Shown here piece by piece: positions 26,090-37,785 of a DNA stretch of 64,000 nucleotides (its first letter is position 1; each line of letters starts with the position of its first letter). This stretch comes from Augochlora pura (Eukaryota; Arthropoda; Insecta; Hymenoptera; Halictidae), in contig NC_135778.1 in the NCBI RefSeq assembly GCF_028453695.1, positions 31,733,214 to 31,797,213 of the forward strand. Reading direction: 5' to 3'. The notes below the pieces were generated by a model. It saw only the letters and a program-made list of their open reading frames with translations, searched no databases and was not told the DNA's origin. Position numbers and translations under genes: made by a program.

Positions 26090-26540
26090 GATTAATTAGA
26101 AATATGCTTTATCCATTATGTGATATATGTAGCACTTGAAACGTTATAAATAATATATACACAGTATTTTATGCATTACATAATGTGCATACTATTTTGT
26201 ATCTATATTACGTTATATACATATTTTTTATAGATTATATGTTGTCCACATTATTTCATGCATTATTTAGTGTGTTGTATGCTACGTTGTATATTATATG
26301 GTGCAATGATTTATTCGTTATAGTATATACAGCTTCATATATTAATATAATATATTGCTCTGTATATTATATTCTATATTATCTTTTACATTATATGCAT
26401 TATATTTCACTTTCATTATTACATGTACTGTATATTATTTTATTTATTATTTTATATGTTACGTTGCGTATCATTGTGCATGTTATTTTAAGTATTACAG
26501 TATATAATATTAAATATATTACAACAAATATACCATTATG
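26090..26540. repeat. AT-rich low-complexity block
   Basis: Irregular alternation of TATTATAT, GCATTAT, TACGTTGTAT and similar words, rich in self-complementary pieces. One plus-strand frame stays open for 118 codons (26185-26541) and translates to a Tyr/Ile/Leu-rich string. I read it as an artefact of the repeat, not a membrane protein. Confidence 0.65.
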
Positions 26541-26814
26541 ACTATAAAAACAATTAAATACTAGGAATTAGTACAGAATAAGTAGCCGCGATGATTACGT
26601 GAAATAGGAACAGTGGCCAGAATTTCCCCTCTTCGTGTTCGAGCCTGTCATAACAGACTAACTATACTTTCTCCGACGGGCTCGAGCAAAACTGACGGAT
26701 CACCACGTTTCACTCGCCTAGTAACATAGCATTATCTCTTGGAAACAAAGCGATCCGGAATCTATCCGTCGGCCTGAAATTCGGTTTTTATTACCTCTAT
26801 TTCCAACGATTTAC

Positions 26815-27118
26815 TAGACCCGAATAAATTATATTTTAAGCGAAAATAAGAAATGATTGTTGTGTAGATAAGTGTAAATAAAAATGAAGTAATTTACTTC
26901 ATTGTTATTTACAAATATTTATTATTTGTATATTCATATTATTTACAAGTAATTCTAAAATGAAGTAACATGTTATGTAAAGTAATATTTCAAATAACGA
27001 TATTTCGAAAGTGATCACAGACAAGGAAATCATTATAAAATAAAATAACACGTTATTTGAAATATTCTTTCATAATAATAATTTCAAAATAATAGTAAAT
27101 CAAATATGCCCAGGTCTG
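26815..27118. mobile_element. hAT-like MITE, copy 1 (about 304 bp)
   Basis: The right end is, in reverse complement, CAGACCTGGGCATATTTGA, a typical hAT terminus. The left end TAGACCCGAATAAATTATAT is a degenerate version. The interior contains ATAACACGTTATTTGAAATA, shared with the element at 53383-53703. The 8-bp flanks do not match well, so the target duplication is not demonstrated. Confidence 0.55.
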
Positions 27119-30100
27119 CGTATAATCATAACACTCAATGCGTTTAAAAAACGGATCCTCTTCAAAAACTATAAATTTTCAAATGTTACAAGCACGTAGT
27201 AAAATACTACTTCAATTACTAATTTCTTTTACCGCGACATAAATAACTATTTTCAGTGCACGTACTTATTTCCATAACGTCGACTAAATCTTGAAATATT
27301 ACTTCAATACAAGCAAGAGTGTTTTTTTTTTAACTTCTCCAATGCTCTTTCAAATATTTTCAATTTCGCTTTTTCGATTCGCTTTTTCAAATTACGTTGA
27401 TATCAAATTTTAAATAACGTAATATTTTGCCATGACCGCGTCAGATTCGCAGTCGAATGTATCGATGACTCCTCGCTATAAGTGTCGAAGTGGAAAAACT
27501 TCCAGCAATTTGATTACCGTGCCAGGTTCTCTGCTTGTTGAAAGTGGATTCGCGTCTGCATTGAGCTTTCCGGCGGCACAAAGGAACGAAAACTTCCATG
27601 GCGAACTTCGATATATCAAAAACTTGATCGCCAACACCAAAACTTGTCAGCCTTCGTTTTCCAAAGGGAAGTTTGTCCCTACGTTGCACGTAACTTCGTA
27701 CTTCCCTTTTCCACGAAGTTGTCTGCAGTTCGCGGCAAAATGGATGGCGGGCCCAGTAACATCATGAAATGTTATTAAACCGCTTGAAAAATGTGTTCCC
27801 CTGCGCTACGTACTTTATCGAATGCATACCGCGGCGATAGTCAACGATGGATTTCGCTTTTCCAATAAAACTCTGAATTCTCTTGCTGCACGACCGACTC
27901 TGTTTGTTTCTACGTAATTTTGATGTGAACATATTTATATGAATGCAGTCGGACAAACGATAATTCGATTGAATAGCTAGAATAATTGATGACGAATCAG
28001 GAATAGTTGTTATAAATAATTGTTCGAGCATCAGAGCGGATCGACACCGTGTATAATAAATACCGTCAACGGTACATATCAACAAAACTCCCTCTAAAAT
28101 ATTGAATCAAGCCGGAAACAGATCTCCAAAGTCTCGTAACGTCGCATTCTGTGCGCGCTCGAGATAAAAAGATTCATAAAACCGACTCTTTTCCGTGCGA
28201 CTCGATGGACGAGATACCCTTAAATCGTTCGAGCATCGGATTTACGAGTTTTCTTTCGGCTAGAGAGGGTGTTCTTCGTATATTAAATGTTCAACGTTGC
28301 ATTAATGTGACGTGGTTCCCGGCTCCGGCTGCCACGTCGTCGGAAATAATTTCATGTTCCACTTCGCGGCGAGCGAATCGAGCATCGGGCCCGGGTGCTC
28401 TGCGTTCGACAGAAATAATTAGGACGACTTTTCCGACTCACCTAGGCCAGGTAGAGACGTTGGGCGTTACGACGGACGTTGAACGAAATTTTCAAGGTAA
28501 AACATCGCGAATCAATTAAAAACGAACGGGCCGGAACTTTGATGTTTTAACGGGATTTAATGCGATCCAATTTCATTGCCGTTCCAATTTACTGAACGTC
28601 GCGTAAAATGCGATGAAAATTGGTGAATATTTTGTTAGTGAAATTTAATTCTAGCGGACGTTCGTAATTATTTAGAAAATTCGATTTCGATGTAAATTGA
28701 ATACTTTATACAGCTTCATGCAGGCCTGGGGGTAAAAATATTTGAGAAAGTATTGGAAATGGTTGATGAAACACTCTTGTTTGTACTGAAATAATATTTC
28801 GAGATTTATTCAACGTCATGGATATAGGTACGTGCATTGAAAATAATTGATTATAAATAATAATATATATAATAATTAAATAATTACTATTTATATTTTA
28901 TTATAAAAGTAAAATAATTACTTACAAGATAAAAGATCCGATCTGATTATCTTAAATAATTATCCGATAATCAAACGTTTTTTTGTTTTTTGAAAAATAA
29001 TCTTTTGAAGATAAACTCTTTGAGATATCATCTCCCTATTTCACTATGTTATAACCTAATATAAAACAGCTGCTTTCAGTGCTTTGTAAATCTAGTATTA
29101 AATTAGTTCTAGTTTACGATCAGATTAGGTCCACAGTTTGCGCGAATATCTCAAGAACTAATACAAAGCGACGTACAATTAAAAACAAAAAAAAAACAAT
29201 TCCTCGAAAGATTAGTTACACGATGTATTAAAAACCTACAGAAATGTGAGAGTAGTCACCGTTTGTAAACAATGAGTAAATTGACTAATAAATTAATCAA
29301 TCTCCACAGAGTCTTCCTGCAGAAGTCCTCTTGTTCAGTGTGTTTTATTCCGTAAATAATATTCGTCGAAAGCAATTCACATTCCTGGCGAATAAAATTC
29401 CACAATCTAGGTGTGTTTCAGCTCGTCAGATCGTATTGTACCGAAACAAAATTGCAGATCTAATGGCGCCGGGCGCGCGGACCCTGCCGCGGGCATTATT
29501 CGCAACTTTTCCCTGGCTTTCCGCGGAAACAGGAATTCCATTAAAGCTTTCGCGATTCGGTCGACTCTTTCATCAGACGGGATCGATTTTCCAGTCATCG
29601 TCAATTTGAATTAAAACGAGCCAGACTTCGACGAACGTATTAATCCCACGCCGCCATGAGCCGGCCGGCAATAAGGGGAAAAAAGATATGCCGCCATTGC
29701 AGCCAAAATTACGAGGTTTTCCTCGTTTTGCGGATAGAATTCGCCGAGAAGCAAATATTTCGTTTTGCTTGAACTATGTCCGTGGGAATCGAGGTGACCA
29801 ACGCTTTGACGTTCGCGCCGAGAAATTTCATAAAATTAAAGTGGTATTTTATTTAGTGCAATTAAAATTGCAAAGCAAAGTTCCAAGACGCTGGTTACCT
29901 TTTTAATATTCTTATTTCTTGAGTATCTTAATAAAATTCGAATGAAAATTGTAATGAATTAGGATAAAAATTAATTTTTATGAACTACTTTTTTCCAATA
30001 TTGTTCTCGTGATTTTTAATTTGTGACTGTTCGTTCTTAATAATTTTTATTCGTTATTTCTTATTATCACAATTATTTCTTCCAAGTTGAAAGACCGTAA

Positions 30101-31784
30101 ATAAATTAGTAGCTGCATTCTAGAAATAATTTTGTTCAGGTTTTTGGATTTAATACACTGCCATGCCTCGTTAAACGTTCGCGAGCCACGCGGAAACACA
30201 GTTTAACTTGGTTGAACGTAGCAGTACGTTCTTGACCGTCGCTCGAACGCACAGAGAACCGCCCTTGGCGTAAAAATACGTCGGAAACGTGCGTCGAATT
30301 TTCCCTGTACGACGCCTCGTTCACGGGGAAATCAATTTCGAAAATGTGTGCCACAGGCGAGGGGGGCCCCCACGCGACCCACTTGTGGTGAACCATTTTC
30401 AAACGACGGCTTCTCGAAAACCAAATGTCGCACGGGAAACGGTCGTTACACGTTTTCGACGCGGTTTTGCCCGCGCCGTCGGCCTGTGTAACGGTTTCGC
30501 CATGATTCTTTACGCATGCTGTGCAACGGCCATTTTGAACTGATCGAAGCACGAACATATCACTGCGCGGGACACTCGAATTTCAAATTCGATGTTCTCG
30601 AGGACAGAACGATGTACGAGAAAAAAGCATTCGATGTTTTTTATGTTATTTTTCGTGGAAAATCGTTTCATGTAACAAGTACGCCATTTTCTATCACGCA
30701 CACGTTGTTGTGATCATTTTAAAGTGACTATTAAGCGCCCTGAAAAGTTTGATATATTTTCTGACTCCTAGGAATCTTTTCTCTAATTTTTATTCGATTA
30801 ATTAATCGACATCTTACAAAACAAGCTTAGCAAAGGAATTTCCCTAATTATCGCCTTCCTGAAACACGTTTTACTTTCCAACTAAGTTTAACGAACAATT
30901 ACAGTCGTCCCTAATAACCAATATAGTTGCTGCGACGATAAACCATTGAATTGAAAGAAAGATTAATTGTCGTTGAATTAAAAGGCGTTTTAGGACGATG
31001 GTCAATCGACTCGTTTTTTCTAACACTCGAAGTAAACGCGCCTTGTGAGCGCGCCTGTTTGTTTGATTGAATCGCGATTCGTTTGACGTTTTAATTCGCG
31101 CGATGATTGCTCCGCGATTGATCGGCTCTGACGGAGTAGCTGACCGGTTTGATTGATTTAAGGGCGACAGGGAATCTTTGGAAATATTCTCTAATTACCG
31201 GAACTGGTCCGTCCGGACCGGAAATCGGACCGTTATGCCGTTGTTCGTTGCTGGAAAAATAAATGTTGCCACTGTTACGGAAACAGCGGCACGAATTAAT
31301 CGAACGATTCCGTGTCTCGATTTGTACAGTGATTTGTACAGCGGGAGAACCTGTTCCGTTTAAAAATAGAACGTCGGCTCACGGAAAAAAGTAAACGCAC
31401 CGCGTGATTTTCCAATTTCTTCAACTCTGCGGTTGCTAATTGTCACTAATCTTTGTTAGAAAATCGAGACTAATCACGACGAGAGAGTTTTATTTCGCGT
31501 GAAAATCTGTTGAATTAGAATCCCGATTTTCGGAAGAGGCAATTCTTTATCCTTATTCAAATTGCATACATCATTAATTCTCCAAATAAAAAATAATACC
31601 TTTTTTCAAAGCGAAGGAAATAGTACGGTAATTTTCTTTTGTATTATTTCGTTATTTTAAAAGAGGCGGTAGATTATATTGAATTAAAGTTGCAATTCTC
31701 AAAAGAGGGGAAGCATTTACAAAAAATAGACAATCTATTTGAAAAACACAGCAACGGCTGTTTCAGCGAATCTTGCCGGCATTA
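27119..31784. other. Non-coding DNA with several GC-rich islands
   Basis: CpG-rich islands at about 28.1-28.6, 29.4-29.8, 30.1-30.6 and 31.0-31.4 kb alternate with AT-rich DNA. A frame at 28151-28519 (plus, 122 codons) contains a donor-like TTTTCAAG|GTAAAA, and the opposite strand has CTAG|GTGAGT at about 28440. Neither frame is recognisable. A single hAT-like end, CAGGCCTGGGGGTAAAAATA, is at about 28727 with no partner seen. Confidence 0.45.
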
Positions 31785-31786
31785 TA

Positions 31787-32055
31787 TTAGGTTGGTGCAT
31801 ATGAAATGTCGGATGTTTAAGTAAATATATAAAACTGTATATCTTTTTTCAAAAGCTGTTGATTTAATAAAAATATACCCCGTTTGCTTTACTACACTTT
31901 TTTTCAACGAGATTTCAATACAGAAATGCCTGTCTTAAATAAATATTGATCTTTAGAATGAATAAACTCTGATATGGAATAATTCAGACTGTCTTCATTT
32001 ATATACTATTTAGCCCGTAAAAACTCGGGCAGATTTGGAGCAGTTTTAGGACAGT
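31787..32055 (+). mobile_element. mariner-type MITE, copy 1, right end truncated
   Basis: It starts TTAGGTTGGTGCATATGAAA after a TA at 31785. The next roughly 240 bases match, in opposite orientation, the right part of the element at 32522-32941. No right-hand inverted repeat is found, so this copy is truncated. The TA target and TTAGGT terminus are typical of Tc1/mariner elements. There is no coding capacity. Confidence 0.65.
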
Positions 32056-32521
32056 GTTGCCAATTTCTTTCGCAAGCAACGTCCCTCAAGTATTCGTGAA
32101 GCTCTTCAAGTAACTACACGTTGTTCGGCTGAAGAAAGTGACAGCGACCTGTCATAAATAATGTCGGGATTAAGAGAAATAGAATAAACGCAAGCATGAA
32201 AAACATAAACACTCGAGTTTTTCTTCTCTGACGTCAGCTCTCCGATAAGACGTTGCCAGTAGCTTCGCCCTCGGCGCGTGGCTGTTCCATTACCCACTGC
32301 GAAGCATGTTGAACAGCTCTGCCTTGTATGATTCCAAATCGAGACTAGTTACAATCATAATCACGCGCTTGCATTGTACCGCATTTTCGTAACTTCCCTA
32401 CTAGCTCTCGGACGTTAGAGACTATTAACCCTTTGCGCTCGAAGCCACTTCCACTGGAAATCTGAAATTCTTAATTTTCTGGCTTATAGTATTTCTATCT
32501 TATGCGATAAAGTGGATTTTA
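32056..32521. other. Spacer between the two mariner-type copies, with a TTAA-flanked transposon end
   Basis: Includes ATTAACCCTTTGCGCTCGAA at about 32424, in which TTAA (32425-32428) is followed by CCCTTTGCGCTCG. This resembles the piggyBac-type end at 48379 in reverse orientation. No second end is visible. Confidence 0.4.
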
Positions 32522-32941
32522 TTAGGTTGGTGCACATGAATACTATATACTATTTAGCCTGTATGAATACTATATACTATTTAACCCGTAAAAACTGTCC
32601 TGAATGTTTAAACTAGTGAAAATCGGTTGGCAAAAGATCTATATTTTATAAAATTTTATATTTTACTTAATTTAATTTCGCAATTGTTTTGTACGACGTA
32701 TGCGTAGTTTTTATGGGTTAAACAGTATGTAATTGGAGACAGTCTGAAAAATTCCAGACTATAGTTTATTGATCCGAAAAATCAGAATTTCTTGAAAACA
32801 GACATCTGAATTAAACTCGCATTGGAAAAAGTGTATCGAAACAAATGGGGCACATTTTGATTAAATCAGTAGCTTTTGAAAAAAGATATGCAGTTTTATA
32901 TATTGGCTTAAAAATCCGATATTTCATATGCACCAACCTAA
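32522..32941 (-). mobile_element. mariner-type MITE, copy 2 (420 bp), both ends intact
   Basis: Bounded by TTAGGTTGGTGCACATGAA on the left and, in reverse complement, TTAGGTTGGTGCATATGAAA on the right, with TA on both flanks. The right 240 bases are an inverted copy of the element at 31787. Internally TACTATTTAACCCGTAAAA is repeated in inverted orientation, and a 27-bp piece is tandemly duplicated at 32538-32591. It is a non-autonomous, internally rearranged mariner derivative. Confidence 0.75.
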
Positions 32942-32943
32942 TA

Positions 32944-35900
32944 CATACATACATATATTGGACTTCGGTTACAAGCGTAGACGAGAGAATTCGTTAAACG
33001 CGAAGTGCAATGAAACATTTTTAAAAGCGAAAACTGCATTACTCACGGCTTGATATGGCTTTTAAAAAAATCGAAGAACTGACCGAACATTACAGTGGTC
33101 GACCAAACGTTGTTTCGTCTAGCGAATATGGTGTTTAAATATTTATGAAGAATTGCCGAGTCCTCCGCTATAGCCTGTCAGGAATCCTGAATGAAAATGA
33201 ATAATGAAAACGAACGATTCGCGGTTTGGCATTTTCGAGCGGACAGATTTTTCCGAAAACGTTGCAGGTCACGTAAAAAGTTAATGGTCGGCGAAACGGA
33301 ACGTTTCACAGCTTTTATACGGGGAGCCGCGGGGGTTTTGCACGATTTTGCACGGGTTTCGCATGGTTTACTTGGTTCGATTTTACCCCACGCGACGCGA
33401 CTGCCTTGCAATTTTCATTTCGACGAGCAAACACGAACCGAACGTTCATCCATTTTTCTTTCAACCGAAGACAAGCTACACACCCAGCTGCGGACATCTT
33501 TTCCATAGAAAATTAAGTTTTATTTTTAATATAATATTCATTTAACAATTAACTTTAATTTATGATAAATATTTTATACAAATTTAGAGTAATTTGATTA
33601 TAATGAATTTTTCTTTTAAATTTAATTTACAATAGATTTTTAATATAGTTTCTAATATTATTTCAATTACACGAAATTAAGATTACAATTAATTTTCAAT
33701 ACAATTTTTATTTAAAATATAGCTCTTCTGAATTTTATTATAAACCTGTATTATAATAGATTTTTAATATAAATGTAATTAATTATATTAATTTTCATAT
33801 AATTTACTTTCTTATTTCCGCATAACTTTCCTGATAAATCTCAACAGTGAAATAATGTACAAGATTTGCAAAAAAAAAAAGAAGAAAAAAGTCGGTTTCA
33901 ATACTGCAATTACTGACTCATTCTCAGTCGATTAAAATTCCATTTATATTTCACTCTAATGAAACGGCTGCTCTATCTTTCCATTTATTCTATACTTCTG
34001 TTTGAGGGCTTTTTGTATTTTAATTAAATTTCCACTGTGCTTATATCGAATGAATTTTGCAAAACTCGTTTCTATAGAATTAACGTTTTAGTGCCTCGAG
34101 TTATTGATCCACGTTATTTCAAACTAATTCAATTTTAGCATTTGCCATTTTATACTTTCATTCGGGACAATTAAATTGAATTGCATTCTATAATTTCGTA
34201 GGATTTTTTTCATTATTGAGAATTACCGCTTAAGCTTTGATTTAATTCTACAATATCGGTTCATATTGAATCGGCTCTTCCGTTCCAGACATCAATTAAA
34301 TTACATTGATTTCGATATATACAAAGTATTGCAGATTCTAGCTAAGTTAATATTAGCTTAATGCATCCATAATGAAGCTTGTCACCTCTAATAATGATAT
34401 AGATTAATTACTGAACAATGCTGCAATGGATTCAACAAAAAACATGTACCTTCGATCTTTGAAGATTTTTATTACTGAAATATATTTAGGCAGATAATGA
34501 TGAATAAAAAATACCTATAATTTCAAACAATTAAGAATATAAAAATTCACATATTGCAATAAATTATGATAAAGATGTACAAATAAATATTGTGTAATTA
34601 TTATGTATCAATATTTTCAATCAAACAATGACAAACGCGAAAATATTCAACTCACAAGACAACTTAAAATAACCGAATTAATTCTTTGCGTTAAAAGTGG
34701 TATAATTCTCATAGCATTATTCTCAATAATTTTTGCATCACTAAATTCATTTGTATTTCACAAACTGCTTACCAGCGAATGAATGCATAATAACTTATAA
34801 ACATGAAATGAATAAGGTTGAATGGAATGAATATATTCTAGGTCGAAAGTAATGCTTGTGGTTCGGAGGTTAAACAGTTTCAGTGTTCAAATCTGCATTT
34901 GGGTGCACTATGCGTCAAATCCGGAGTTAGACTATATTCGAATAATGATTATTTATTATTCGTCATAAATTATTCTATCGATGTAGTCCAATAAATTATT
35001 CTATCCATTTATTCGAATGAATTATTCGTGTAATTTTTTGCGTAATTTTTTAAGAATATAGTTATGCGAATACGATTAGGTTCAGTTTAATTTCAAGTAG
35101 TTGTAAAATTATAAATTTCTAATTAGATAAATGTTAGCATCGAATAAAGTCGTAATCGTTACTTTTTACCGCTTGCTCGTCATCCGAATAAAATTCCCCT
35201 CAATTGTTGTTACAAAACGCAGCAGTCCGATAAAAATTGGTCCGATCATCGAAAGACGATCGAGATCCCGTCGAAGCGGCAGACATGGCGGCCGGAGGCA
35301 ATGGTGTCCGAACACGTCAGCGGCTAATGGCACGTGGCAGTGTCTTTCGAAAGCGGTGGAACGTGTCGCGTATGTGCATCGCGGGTTGCTCTCACGAGTG
35401 CAGCGTTGCGCCGCGGCGCGCGAGAGCCGAATGCAGCTCTAACGTGATTTACCGACGTCTGCCGCAATTTATTTGCAAATCGACAACGCGCGGAACAAGG
35501 CTGGCTGGCCGCGTCCCGCCTCGCCACGCCGCAACGCGTCACCGGACACTGTTTGCGAACAGTAGAAACACGAAATTACTGATTCCCCGAATCGCGTTTC
35601 TGCAATAAAAAATCAAACTTTTACAATTTTTCCGATTTTATTCCCCACTCCCTAACGATGGTTTTGCCAGGAGCATGGTTATACACCAACCAGCCCCACG
35701 CCGGGGCGGATAACTGTAGAATCCTCCCGCGTGTTATTCTATGTTATCCTAATGTCCCTTTGCTGTTCCCCGACGTGTTATTTCATTTTAGTCCGTTTCA
35801 GTTTGTTTTAGTTGCTTTGACAGCGAGAGCCCAGCTTTTAACATTGGTTTATTCCTTTTGTTTCGGTCGATGTTAGGATTGAATTGTTGCATAGCCAGGC

Positions 35901-36205
35901 TTTTCCGTTTCGGTTGATTTTATTCGAAATCCGTTGAGTTTGTATTGTTTTACATTGGTCTGATTTTATATTGTTTCGCTTTCATTGATTTTTTATTGTT
36001 TTTGTTTGGTCGGATTTTACATTATTTTCCTTTCACCGATTTTATATTACTTCTTCGTGATTGTTTTGGTAAGCTGCTAATTCTATTTTATAATGAAGTG
36101 AGGGTGGGCACACAATAATTGACATGCTTAAGTATTTTCGGTATTTCTCGATGTATACGATAATTTTCCTTACATCGTCTCTCAGCTTGGAGAACAAAAT
36201 GGGTA
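32944..36205. other. Non-coding DNA
   Basis: CpG-rich islands at about 33.2-33.5 and 35.2-35.6 kb; the second contains GACATGGCGGCC, reminiscent of a YY1 site. The 33.5-35.1 kb stretch between them is very AT-rich with no feature noticed. A 123-codon frame at 35237-35608 has no recognisable domain. Confidence 0.5.
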
Positions 36206-36270
36206 ATTTAAGAATTTGTCAATTTTCTTCCCAAGTTGGCAGACAATGTGCGAGAATTTACTGTGTTCGT
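36206..36270 (+). repeat. Dispersed repeat family A, copy 1
   Basis: TTCTTCCCAAGTTGGCAGAC, then AATGTGCGAGAATTTACTGT, is a diverged copy of a repeat that contains CCCAAATTGTC and its complement GACAATTTGGG and ends AATTTACTGTAT. Confidence 0.5.
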
Positions 36271-37140
36271 ATAGAAGGCAGATCTAACGACGAAAATGAT
36301 TTTGCTCGCAGCTAGAATCGCGTTTCAGAGACCACTGGCGGAGCGTCATTTTCGCCGCGCGGTTCCGCGAGAGGTTCTCACGGACGAGGTAGCGTATTGT
36401 TCCCGTTGTTCCTCCTTCTTTCTTTCACCCTTTCGCTTGTGTGATTCACCAGTCCAAGGCTCGACCATAAGTCTGTCCCCCGTTCGTAACCGCGATAGAT
36501 CGCCGTATAACCCCTTTGGACCTTTTTTCCTTTAATATTCCTCGTCTACGCCCCTCTCACCTCCCTCGTTCGCGGCCGTCCCTTGACTCGAAATTCAGGT
36601 ATAGAGAGGGGCTCGGGGTAGGCGGACGAGAGAGAAAGAGAAAGGCGAGGAGGACAAAAGAAGGGGGGGGGGGGGGGGAAGACCCGTTTCTTTTGTCCGG
36701 GACGCGTTCGAGCGTCCTTCTGTTTTTTCGAGTATTGCGGAAAGGCTACCCGAAATGCCATTGTCGTCGGATCACAGTTGACGGCCCACGGGATCGATGA
36801 GTTTATAGTGACTTTTTGTCGGCACGTCAACCTCTCCGAGTACGATATCCCTTCGTAAAGAAAACAAATATCGAACAAGAGTAAATCGATTTCCCAAATT
36901 CATTTAATTTTCTGTAATACTTTCGGTTGCGACGGCAACACCGAAGATCGAAAGTGCCTAGCCATCCCTTTGGTCATTAAGTCATGAACATGCGAATAGA
37001 CCGACAATAGGTAAAACATCATACGAACTACCAAAATTCCCACTCCTCATTCCAAGTTCTTGCGACACACTCACCTCCAATAAAAAACGCTTCATTTCCT
37101 CCACCAAAAACTACCCTCCACCAATCAACAAAAAACCGAG
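36271..37140. other. GC-rich non-coding island
   Basis: A CpG-rich block at 36.3-36.8 kb contains a 16-base G run. Its frames (for example minus 36878-36546, 110 codons) are purine/pyrimidine-biased and unrecognised. A possible donor GACGAG|GTAGCG at about 36391 has no partner. Confidence 0.45.
36663..36678. repeat. Poly-G tract (16 G)
   Basis: Uninterrupted G run after a GA-rich purine tract. It is expected to form G-quadruplex-like structure and to be length-unstable in sequencing. Confidence 0.9.
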
Positions 37141-37190
37141 GTGACAACAAACAGAACACGACGAACGAAAGACAGAACGAACGTAAGAGT

Positions 37191-37369
37191 CAAACATAAC
37201 GCATTCATACTAAGATCAAAGCAAACATTCGAACATAACACATTCATACAAAGATCCAAGGAAACATTCATACATAACGCATTCGTACTAAGAACGAACG
37301 CAACATTCATACATAACGCATTCATACTAAGAACGAAATTGTAACTCGAACATAACGCATTCGAACACA
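37191..37369. repeat. 39-bp minisatellite, 4-5 copies, open in frame
   Basis: CATAACGCATTC or a close variant recurs at 37195, 37234, 37273, 37312 and 37351, an exact 39-base period. Because 39 is a multiple of 3, both strands read as 13-residue repeats. The plus strand gives H-N-A-F-I-L-R-S-K-Q-T-F-E-type units in a 67-codon frame (37141-37344). Downstream are TATAAATAG and AATAAAG, giving an LTR-like look, but no LTR pair was found. I cannot tell protein-coding from purely structural. Confidence 0.8.
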
Positions 37370-37612
37370 TTCAGAAATCGCGAACATTATACCTGTACAG
37401 TGTTGTAAATAAAGTATAAATAGAAGCAACCAAGCGTCTATCTATATCGCTACGGCATTGTATCAAACGCGTATACACAATCTGGTCTTACAAGCCGGAT
37501 CAACAACCGCGTACACACTTTCAAAGAGGAGTGTGCAAACAATAGATCCTAGTGGAAGTCATTTATGACCCGACCTAATGACTTTACGAATGCAAATAAT
37601 GCTCCCCAATGA

Positions 37613-37785
37613 TTCTTCAGCTGGTAAACAGAAAGGGAGAATTTGGAAAGTGTAGATATGATTGTTCGAGGCTCATGGTCTATTGTCAATTAATATCAAA
37701 ACGAAAAATCGTATCTTCTATTCCCCAACCGTATATTTCTGTTTACAATCTGGAGGGCAATTGGGAAGAATTAACTGTATTCCTA
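37613..37785 (+). repeat. Dispersed repeat family A, copy 2 (compound)
   Basis: Contains GAATTTGGAAAGTGTAGATA with TGATTGTTCGAGGCTC, then CCCCAACCGTATATTTCTGT with TGGAGGGCAATTGGGAAG and ATTAACTGTATT. Two divergent units lie head to tail. Confidence 0.5.

Noticed and set aside
26185..26541. 118-codon hydrophobic frame resembling a multi-pass membrane protein
   Set aside because: The sequence is an AT-rich low-complexity block; Tyr/Ile/Leu enrichment follows from TAT/ATT/TTA words.
37020..37520. Solo LTR around the 39-bp minisatellite
   Set aside because: TATA-like and AATAAA-like words are present, but I could not find a second LTR, a TG...CA boundary pair or a target duplication.
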